Source of the DNA: Methanospirillum hungatei
GTDB taxonomy: Archaea > Halobacteriota > Methanomicrobia > Methanomicrobiales > Methanospirillaceae
NCBI GenBank assembly: GCA_003251955.1
Contig: QKDV01000089.1
Location: 1-5,081 of the forward strand
Direction: 5' to 3'
DNA: 5,081 nt
The position numbers and the translations under genes were made by a program. Every line of letters begins with the position of its first letter. The stretch's first letter is position 1. Of this stretch, positions 1 to 5,081 are shown one piece after another. The notes under the pieces were generated by a model. The model was not told the origin of the DNA, ran no database searches, and saw nothing but the letters and a program-made list of their open reading frames with translations.

Positions 1-437
1 TTTTTTCTCCGCTGAATTGCTACAGGTGAAAGGCGGAGATTTAACGTTCCGGGGTATGGTGCAAATCCCAGGATCTTCTCAAACTGCTGCGTATACTGGC
101 GGATACTCATGTAGTAGGCACCTTCTCCAAGACCTGATTCCACAGTTCCCGGGAACTGGTACTGCTGTTCTTTTCTTCCAAAGAGGCGGTAATAATCACA
201 GTATTCTCTTCGAAGAACAGACTCGCCCTCTTCGCTGATGGTCACATTCTGCCCGTCTGCGTTGATACTCCGCTGGATCAGCTCCTGTTGCTCAAGTGAC
301 TTGAGCCGGCGTGAAGCAGTCTGCGGACTGATCCCGAGCTCTGTACCAAGGCCCTGTGAGTTGAGAAAAACCGGATCATGAAGTCCGCCCAGGAGGGCGA
401 TATGCTTCAGACACTCAAGATCCTCAGGCCCTGTCAT
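1..437 (-). CDS. ribK: CTP-dependent riboflavin kinase with N-terminal winged helix (RbkR/RibK type), 3' end cut off
   Basis: Archaeal riboflavin kinase of the DUF120 family, which makes FMN from riboflavin using CTP rather than ATP. In many euryarchaea it carries an N-terminal DNA-binding domain and also regulates riboflavin genes (RbkR). Seen here: ATG at 437-435, then 145 codons and two bases running off the left edge. Residues about 8-60 form a winged helix-turn-helix ([21 protein letters not shown] is the recognition part, with R43-R44 and the wing near DGQNVTIS). The kinase domain begins near residue 90 with the glycine-rich [15 protein letters not shown] (97-111), then [14 protein letters not shown] (123-136). 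The Thr and Asn of GTLN correspond to metal/nucleotide contacts known in the family. Full proteins are about 220 residues, so roughly the last third is missing. No Shine-Dalgarno precedes the ATG, and a TATA-like stretch about 28 bp upstream suggests a leaderless or nearly leaderless message. The family call is firm; the regulatory role is inferred from the domain fusion. Confidence 0.94.
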   Translation of the reverse strand, partial: MTGPEDLECLKHIALLGGLHDPVFLNSQGLGTELGISPQTASRRLKSLEQQELIQRSINADGQNVTISEEGESVLRREYCDYYRLFGRKEQQYQFPGTVESGLGEGAYYMSIRQYTQQFEKILGFAPYPGTLNLRLSPVAIQRRK

Positions 438-452
438 GATACCATATTTGAG

Positions 453-481
453 ACGGATATTATTAATGTATTATCATCCGT
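453..481. promoter_or_regulatory. 29-bp imperfect palindrome upstream of the riboflavin kinase, candidate operator
   Basis: Perfect 6-bp outer arms ACGGAT (453-458) and ATCCGT (476-481) flank an A/T-rich core in which two further TA-type pairs on each side are symmetric. By my count 10 of 14 base pairs obey dyad symmetry around position 467. It covers the likely TATA region of the adjacent winged-helix/riboflavin kinase gene and ends 16 bp before its ATG. A bound protein would therefore block transcription initiation. As RbkR-type proteins are known transcription regulators, autoregulation by the neighbour is the natural reading, but this is inference. It could instead form an RNA hairpin at the end of the malQ message. 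Confidence 0.5.
457..472 (-). promoter_or_regulatory. Candidate TATA-like core promoter of the riboflavin kinase gene
   Basis: On the minus strand the sequence ATACATTAATAATATC is the most A/T-rich patch in the gap. Its centre lies about 28 bp upstream of the ATG at 437, the normal distance from an archaeal TATA box to the transcription start. That would place the start at or next to the ATG and explains the missing ribosome binding site. The match to a canonical archaeal TATA box is only moderate. Confidence 0.4.
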
Positions 482-493
482 GGGATCGATCTC

Positions 494-526
494 AAAAATG
501 CGAGTTGCTCGAAAACTCTTAAAAAA
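494..526 (-). terminator. Candidate terminator of the GH57-malQ transcript
   Basis: Reading the minus strand downstream of the malQ stop there are T6 (526-521), T4 (515-512), a small hairpin CGAG-CAA-CTCG (511-501), and then T5 (498-494). Archaeal termination relies mainly on successive oligo-T tracts, so this fits a transcription end for malQ before the riboflavin kinase promoter. The hairpin stem is only 4 bp and may not matter. Confidence 0.5.
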
Positions 527-546
527 CCTAGTGATGAAGAGATGAA

Positions 547-2043
547 CTACAACCTGCCGTACAATTCAGTTATCTCATGCAGTTTTTCAGACAGACTATT
601 AGTTATCTCTTCTTCAGAGACTCTCCACAGCCAGTTACCATCTCTGGTACCCGGAGAGTTCATCCGGGATTCACTGCCAAGGTTCAGAAGATCCTGTATT
701 GGGATGATAACCGTATTTCCCACACTCATCATCGCAAGTCTGATAAGCATCCAACTGACCTCTTCAGCCGCGGGCTCTTTGCCAAGATACGCTGCCAGGT
801 TTTTTTTCTCTTCATCTGACGCCTCTGAGGTGAACCAACCAAGAACCGGGACATTATCATGAGTGCCCGTGTAGACAACACAATCACGAGGAATATTATG
901 GGGAATGTAAGGATTACCTGCTATCCCTGACCCGAATGCAAAGATCAGGACTTTCATCCCGGGAAGAGAGAACTCATGGATGACTTCTCTAACATCAGGA
1001 GTGATGATTCCAAGATCCTCGGCAATGATAGGAAGGTATGCGGATCTCTTTGCAATGGTTTTCAGGAGATCATAACCGGGAGCAGACACCCACCTGCCGG
1101 TCACTGCAGTCTCTGAACCTGCAGGAATCTCCCAGAAATCAATCAGACCACGAAAGTGATCGATCCTTATGTAATCTACCATTGATGCAAGATGTTCTAT
1201 CCGCAAAATCCACCATGAAAATCCTGATTCCTGTAAAACTTCCCACGAATAGACAGGACTGTCCCAGATTTGTCCGGTTTCACTGAAGTAATCAGGAGGA
1301 ACACCGGCGATCACCGCTGGCCTCAGATCCTTGTCCAGTTTAAAGAACCAGGGATGAACCCAGACATCAGCGCTATCATAGTCAACATAGATAGGAATAT
1401 CACCAATCAGAAGAATTCCTGCATCCCTGCAAACCGCTCGTAATGCATCCCATTGAATAAAGAAGAGATACTGGAGAAATTTCTCTTTTAACACCGATTC
1501 AGCCTCAATAGCACGAGCCTTCTCTAATGCATCAGGATTGCGGAGTTTCAGATCAGAAGGCCAGTCACCCCACCGGACCGGAGAAAATTTTCGTCGTAAG
1601 GCCTGGAAGAGAGCATAGTCATCAAGCCACCCTTCATTTTTATTGCAGAATTCTAAAAACTCATGATTAATATCAGATCTTTTGAACCGTTCAAAAGCTT
1701 TGGAGAATAACTCGTGCTTGTAAGCGATGACCTGTGAGAAATCCACATGCTCATGAGGAAATGATGGTAGTGGCTCGAGATCTTCAGGATCGATGAAACC
1801 ATCAGAGACCATACCATCGGGACTTATCAGAAGCGGGTTTCCGGCAAATGCGGATAATGCATGATACGGGGAGTTATCATACTCGTACTCTGTCGGATGG
1901 ATCGGGAGGATCTGCCAGTACCGCTGACCAGATTCTTTGAGAAACTGGACAAAATTAAATGCACCAGGTCCGAGATCGCCAATTCCAAACCTTGACGGTA
2001 GTGATGTGATATGCAGAAGTACTCCGCTTCCTCTCGTCCTCAT
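547..2043 (-). CDS. malQ: 4-alpha-glucanotransferase (amylomaltase, GH77)
   Basis: Cytoplasmic disproportionating enzyme that moves alpha-1,4-glucan segments between maltooligosaccharides and glycogen-like acceptors, releasing glucose. At 498 residues it has the usual length of bacterial-type amylomaltase. It opens with the typical GSGVLLHITSLPSRFGIGDLGP and contains YWQILPIHPT (42-51), SPYHALSAFAGNPLLIS (58-74) and GVPPDYFSETGQIW (247-260). The catalytic set is present: nucleophile D295 in YIRIDHFRGL, acid/base E342 in IIAEDLG, and the third acid D396 in YTGTHDN; SESRMNSPGT (457-466) closes the fold. After THDN the residues are VPVLGW rather than the more common DTTxGW. Translation starts at ATG 2043-2041, 60 bp after the stop of the GH57 gene on the same strand, so the two are probably co-transcribed. 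The ribosome binding site is weak (only a TGATC element about 10 nt upstream). An A/T patch near 2076-2084 could be a minor internal promoter, but support is thin. Confidence 0.97.
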   Translation of the reverse strand: MRTRGSGVLLHITSLPSRFGIGDLGPGAFNFVQFLKESGQRYWQILPIHPTEYEYDNSPYHALSAFAGNPLLISPDGMVSDGFIDPEDLEPLPSFPHEHVDFSQVIAYKHELFSKAFERFKRSDINHEFLEFCNKNEGWLDDYALFQALRRKFSPVRWGDWPSDLKLRNPDALEKARAIEAESVLKEKFLQYLFFIQWDALRAVCRDAGILLIGDIPIYVDYDSADVWVHPWFFKLDKDLRPAVIAGVPPDYFSETGQIWDSPVYSWEVLQESGFSWWILRIEHLASMVDYIRIDHFRGLIDFWEIPAGSETAVTGRWVSAPGYDLLKTIAKRSAYLPIIAEDLGIITPDVREVIHEFSLPGMKVLIFAFGSGIAGNPYIPHNIPRDCVVYTGTHDNVPVLGWFTSEASDEEKKNLAAYLGKEPAAEEVSWMLIRLAMMSVGNTVIIPIQDLLNLGSESRMNSPGTRDGNWLWRVSEEEITNSLSEKLHEITELYGRL

Positions 2044-2103
2044 GAATCGATCTGATCAGTATGAAGAGAACCAAAGAAAAATATTCCTGACCTTTTAGGA
2101 GGA

Positions 2104-4623
2104 TCAGGTGGAGATGTTTCTGTCTGTAGGAGAGGGAACTCCATAAATGACACCAAGATTTCTCCCAAGCTCCTGCATCGTTTGCAGCCACTTCTGTGAT
2201 ACTACATCACCACTGTGTACCCTCTTCTCAGCCAAGCCGAGGCAACGGGATTGTAGGGCAAAGTAGAGATTCTGACTCTCCCGAAGGTCCATCTGGAGTG
2301 AAAGTGGTTTCAGGGAGTCAAATAGTATGTTCAGATCATGGATCTTCTGCAGGGCCTTTGGTTCAAGGGCAATCACTTTGAGATCCCTGAATATGCGGTC
2401 TGCTCCAGAATTGCCAAGCATACGGAGATCAGGGGTTGCTTTGCTTTGAATCAGGCGGGTCACAGCTCTTTGGAGTGACCGTATACCTCCGTTACCAGTA
2501 TCGAGGCATATTCTCACATCAACATTGAGAGTGTACTGAACCTGCGATTCAACGAATACCGGTAGGGCAATTCCCTCCTCTTTCACAGACCGCACAAGAG
2601 AGGCATTCCTGGAGGAAGACTTGCAGAGAATGACCTCCTGATCTGCAAGAGTGTCAGCAAGAATTGATGAGAGAATTCTCCGTCTCCCGTCAGAAAAGAT
2701 CTTTCTGAGAGGGATCGTGGTTGTACAGTATTTCTTCAAACCGCGAATCAATCCAGGGATATCCTGCCGGTGATAGGCATCCCAGAGATCATGCTCCATC
2801 TTTTCAAAGAGTTCTTCAGAGATGAATTGGCCGGTTCCACCAACATAGACCTGATTTCCGAGCCAGACTGATACAATGATATGGTGTGTTTCTTCATGGG
2901 TCAATATTGATCTGAATGTCGCAGTACCGGTCATGAGGCTCAGGTTTCCTGACTGCTCATGTCTGCATTGAACGCACTGGATAGAAAACCTATATAGAGT
3001 CACTGCTACATGAGAATCGTCCATGAGTTGAACGATAGCATAGAAACAGGCGATCTGGTCCCTCTCGACAATCGCCCTCTTTACATACCTTTCATAGATA
3101 TCTGAACCGCGACCAGATGATGGGACATTGCTCACAGCACGGCTGAGTATACCGGTGAAAGCAGGTTCATAATCAACACCAGTTAGTTCATACGTTAGTT
3201 GAATCGCCCGGCAGGCATACATCATCACCTGAACGGTCTCAATCCCCAATATTTCATCAAAGAACCAGCCGCAACTGGTGTACATGAGAAGGGCATTGCG
3301 CTGAACTTCCAGAAGTCTGAGTGCTCTTACCGCCTGGTCAGAAGAATAACCCACATTCATGTGCCGGCTAAAAAACCAGTCAAGACGTTTATCAGACCGA
3401 TCAAGGATCAGATCAATGTACTCATTGCGTGCTGCCCAGGGATCAGAAAAGAGCGGAGCGGCTTCCTTCAGGTACAATGTTGCAAGAGAGGCATTCAGAT
3501 TATCCATCGCTTCCCGCAGCGGTCCACGCCATTTCTGGTTCCAAAGCCTTGGATTGTACGGTGGAGTGGTGTTTGCAAGCGTCACACATTTACTGGGATC
3601 AGATATCAGACAGGCATGATACGTCCTACAACCACAATCACTGTGCCAACGTGCGACTCCATGACTGCAACTCCATGATGAATTCTCGAATATCTCAACC
3701 TCATGTTCAGGAGGGTGATCTGCCAGATACTCCCCGAAAATTGTTATCCTGGCCAGTTGCTTCTCCTCTATCACATGGAGGGCATATGCCAGGGCCATGT
3801 CAGCAAACCGATGATGGTGTCCGAATGTCTCGCCATCGGTTGCAACGCTAAGCAGCCGGGGAGAGTTGTCTCTGGATGAGAAGGTTGAGATCATTCGGTC
3901 TGCAAACTTCTCCCCGTTACTCAGCAGAGAACCAAACGCTATCTCACTTGCTATAGCATGATCATAAAAGAAGATGGCAATCGATCTTCCTGATGGAAGT
4001 CGGCACAGATACGGTCTGCCGATATCGAGTCTCTCCGGATTTGTGGATTCCCATGAACCTGCCGCATTCTTCCGTATCCTTCGCGCCTGATACGGAGAGA
4101 GTATAGTAAAAAGGATGCCCTGTTCTGCTAATATTTCTAGTGTCTCGGTGTCTACAGCTGTTTCAGCAAGCCACATCCCTTCGGGCATCCGGTTAAACCG
4201 TGTGGCAAAATCACGAATACCCCATATGATCTCAGTCTCTTTGTCCCGCCGTGAAGCAAGCGGCATGATGATATGATTGTAGACCTGGGCAATCGCAGAG
4301 CCATGTCCTGAAAAACGCTTCTGACTATCACGATCTGCCTGGATGATCTGATCATAAAGTCCCGGGTTATGATCTTCTATCCAGGAGAGGAGCGTCGGGC
4401 CGAAGTTGAAACTGATCCTGGCGTAATTATTAACAATATCCAGAATATTTTTGCCAGCACCCAGGATTCGCGATGAAGCATTTGGGGTATAACATTCTGC
4501 AGTGATCAATTCATTCCAGTCATGATACGGAGATGCAGAACCCTCATATTCGATCTCCTCAAGCCATGGATTTTCTCGGGGAGGCTGGTAAAAGTGTCCG
4601 TGAATGCAGATATATCGGTTAAT
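2104..4623 (-). CDS. Glycoside hydrolase family 57 protein with C-terminal DUF3536 domain, ATT start
   Basis: Large GH57-type enzyme, presumably cytoplasmic (no signal peptide) and acting on alpha-glucans; the exact reaction of GH57-DUF3536 proteins is not known to me. Read from ATT at 4623-4621 it has 839 residues. The five GH57 regions are visible: HGHFYQPP (8-15); GHGSAIAQVYNHIIMPLA (106-123); EGMWLAE with nucleophile candidate E154; ATDGETFGHHH with acid/base candidate D263; and WSCSHGVARW (317-326). The last is followed by DCGC, then WNQKWRGPLREA, which I recall as typical of this subfamily. The DUF3536 part fills roughly residues 400 to 780. The start is unusual. From the in-frame TAG at 4665-4663 to TTG at 4509 there is no ATG, GTG or TTG, and starting at that TTG would delete the first catalytic region. 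ATT sits 8 nt after a strong GGAGG and gives INRYICIHGH, the expected family N-terminus. The gene ends in TGA at 2106-2104, and malQ follows 60 bp later in the same direction. Confidence 0.94.
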   Translation of the reverse strand: MNRYICIHGHFYQPPRENPWLEEIEYEGSASPYHDWNELITAECYTPNASSRILGAGKNILDIVNNYARISFNFGPTLLSWIEDHNPGLYDQIIQADRDSQKRFSGHGSAIAQVYNHIIMPLASRRDKETEIIWGIRDFATRFNRMPEGMWLAETAVDTETLEILAEQGILFTILSPYQARRIRKNAAGSWESTNPERLDIGRPYLCRLPSGRSIAIFFYDHAIASEIAFGSLLSNGEKFADRMISTFSSRDNSPRLLSVATDGETFGHHHRFADMALAYALHVIEEKQLARITIFGEYLADHPPEHEVEIFENSSWSCSHGVARWHSDCGCRTYHACLISDPSKCVTLANTTPPYNPRLWNQKWRGPLREAMDNLNASLATLYLKEAAPLFSDPWAARNEYIDLILDRSDKRLDWFFSRHMNVGYSSDQAVRALRLLEVQRNALLMYTSCGWFFDEILGIETVQVMMYACRAIQLTYELTGVDYEPAFTGILSRAVSNVPSSGRGSDIYERYVKRAIVERDQIACFYAIVQLMDDSHVAVTLYRFSIQCVQCRHEQSGNLSLMTGTATFRSILTHEETHHIIVSVWLGNQVYVGGTGQFISEELFEKMEHDLWDAYHRQDIPGLIRGLKKYCTTTIPLRKIFSDGRRRILSSILADTLADQEVILCKSSSRNASLVRSVKEEGIALPVFVESQVQYTLNVDVRICLDTGNGGIRSLQRAVTRLIQSKATPDLRMLGNSGADRIFRDLKVIALEPKALQKIHDLNILFDSLKPLSLQMDLRESQNLYFALQSRCLGLAEKRVHSGDVVSQKWLQTMQELGRNLGVIYGVPSPTDRNIST

Positions 4624-4627
4624 ATGA

Positions 4628-4636
4628 ATCGCCTCC
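4628..4636 (-). promoter_or_regulatory. Strong Shine-Dalgarno sequence fixing the ATT start of the GH57 gene
   Basis: The minus strand reads GGAGGCGAT, which matches the archaeal consensus GGAGGTGAT (complement of the 16S rRNA 3' tail) at 8 of 9 bases. The GGAGG core ends 8 nt before ATT 4623-4621, an ideal spacing. No standard start codon lies within reach of it in the GH57 frame, so it is the main argument for initiation at ATT. Confidence 0.75.
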
Positions 4637-4722
4637 GGTGCCCGGACAGGTATCTCATCTGTCTACAGGTGCTGATCAACCTTGTGCGGGGATTACTGAT
4701 ATCCATATGCGGGAGAACAGAC

Positions 4723-4738
4723 CTAATAAAATTTATGG
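4723..4738. promoter_or_regulatory. A/T-rich box in the divergent intergenic region, possible shared TATA element
   Basis: The 165 bp between the GH57 start and the acetolactate decarboxylase start hold one clear A/T-rich element, CTAATAAAATTTATGG on the plus strand, CCATAAATTTTATTAG on the minus strand. It is near symmetric around AAATTT and could direct transcription both ways. A plus-strand start would fall near 4757-4760, about 30 nt before the decarboxylase ATG. A minus-strand start would fall near 4704, giving the GH57 message a leader of about 80 nt. Positions are predictions from typical archaeal spacing. The rest of the gap shows only a short dyad, GGAT(N7)ATCC, at 4690-4704. Confidence 0.45.
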
Positions 4739-4788
4739 ATGGAACAAGAAAAGGAGGTTTCTTCAGATCCGAAGAGACATATGATGCC

Positions 4789-5081
4789 ATGAAACTGATC
4801 CCAGTATCTCTCATTTGCTTTACTCTGATAGTGCTGATAGGAATTGCCAGCCTGCCAGTTGTTGCCGATATGACCGATGACGATCTCTCCACCCAGGCAG
4901 GGATTTTTTCTATTCTTGAGGCAGGCAGTTATGATCGTATCATCACCGTTGACGAGATGAACGAATTGGGTAATCTCGGAGTTGGAGGTTTTGAAAATAT
5001 GGACGGCGAATTAATCCAACTTAATGGGACGGTCTATCAGGTGACGTTAGATGGTGTAGTGCATACTCCACCGGGAGATAC
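4789..5081 (+). CDS. budA: Alpha-acetolactate decarboxylase with signal peptide, 3' end cut off
   Basis: Catalyses (S)-2-acetolactate to (R)-acetoin plus CO2. Ninety-seven codons and two bases are present; family members run about 240-280 residues, so the zinc-binding histidines lie beyond the window. The recognisable part is residues 35-90: TQAGIFSILEAGSYD, then LGNLGVGGFENMDGELIQLN and GTVYQVTLDG, which match the family's 'QxxTIDALLxGxYDG ... GDFGLGTFNxLDGELxxLDGxxYQxxxDG' pattern. The Glu of DGEL (E74) is probably the conserved active-site Glu. Residues 3-26 are a hydrophobic stretch after one lysine, ending PVVA-D, which looks like a signal peptide with cleavage after A26 (or an uncleaved anchor). 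ATG 4789 was chosen because it gives a clean signal peptide. An in-frame ATG at 4735 would add 18 charged residues and overlaps the TATA-like box. No ribosome binding site is well placed: GGAGG at 4753-4757 is 31 nt away. It is divergent from the GH57-malQ operon. Confidence 0.9.
   Translation, partial: MKLIPVSLICFTLIVLIGIASLPVVADMTDDDLSTQAGIFSILEAGSYDRIITVDEMNELGNLGVGGFENMDGELIQLNGTVYQVTLDGVVHTPPGD

Noticed and set aside
17..238. Plus-strand 73-codon open frame at the left edge.
   Set aside because: It is antisense to the clearly recognised riboflavin kinase domain.
3199..3851. Three overlapping plus-strand open frames of 86-159 codons inside the GH57 gene.
   Set aside because: They lie antisense to well-conserved GH57 and DUF3536 protein sequence, lack ribosome binding sites of note and resemble no known protein.
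2104..4509. Start of the GH57 gene at TTG 4509.
   Set aside because: It would remove 38 residues that contain the first conserved GH57 region, and it has no suitable ribosome binding site.
4690..4704. GGAT(N7)ATCC dyad as a second copy of the palindrome near the riboflavin kinase gene.
   Set aside because: Only the GGAT/ATCC arms agree; spacing and core differ from the 29-bp palindrome, so a shared regulator cannot be argued.
4506..4892. Minus-strand open frame of 128 codons overlapping the 5' end of the GH57 gene and the decarboxylase start.
   Set aside because: It runs out of frame with the GH57 catalytic N-terminus and antisense to the signal peptide of the decarboxylase; its translation looks like a shadow with no recognisable family.
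1..5081. Mobile elements, CRISPR arrays, tRNA or rRNA genes, defence systems.
   Set aside because: No terminal or direct repeats, transposase motifs, repeat-spacer pattern or RNA-gene signatures were seen; the window is dense housekeeping and carbohydrate metabolism.

Overview
The window looks like chromosomal DNA of a methanogenic archaeon, most likely of the Methanomicrobiales (a Methanospirillum-like genome is my best guess from gene content; no rRNA or other marker is present). The evidence is an archaeal CTP-dependent riboflavin kinase fused to a winged helix, A/T-rich TATA-like promoter elements, a GGAGGcGAT ribosome binding site that matches the archaeal 16S tail, and a GH57-DUF3536 gene paired with malQ. 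It is almost fully coding and shows no mobile element, tRNA, rRNA, CRISPR array or long repeat.

Layout from left to right: (1) a minus-strand gene cut by the left edge (1-437), a winged-helix/riboflavin kinase of the RbkR type; (2) a 109-bp gap (438-546) with a 29-bp imperfect palindrome over the likely rbkR promoter and a small hairpin plus T-tracts that probably ends the malQ transcript; (3) malQ, a GH77 4-alpha-glucanotransferase, minus strand (547-2043); (4) a 60-bp gap; (5) a large GH57/DUF3536 glycosidase-like gene, minus strand (2104-4623), whose natural start appears to be an ATT codon; (6) a 165-bp divergent intergenic region with one A/T-rich box that could serve both directions; (7) the first 97 codons of a plus-strand acetolactate decarboxylase with a signal peptide, cut by the right edge.

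The GH57 gene and malQ lie head to tail and probably form a two-gene operon for alpha-glucan (glycogen) remodelling: a GH57 enzyme acting on alpha-glucans plus a disproportionating enzyme. The divergent acetolactate decarboxylase belongs to acetoin formation from pyruvate-derived acetolactate and, unusually, seems to be exported. The riboflavin kinase is most likely a separate, self-regulated unit.

The main points for a second look are the ATT start codon with a near-perfect Shine-Dalgarno sequence, the rbkR palindrome, the exported acetolactate decarboxylase sharing a promoter region with a glucan operon, and the uncharacterised GH57-DUF3536/MalQ pair. I did not find a clearly new defence or mobile system here.
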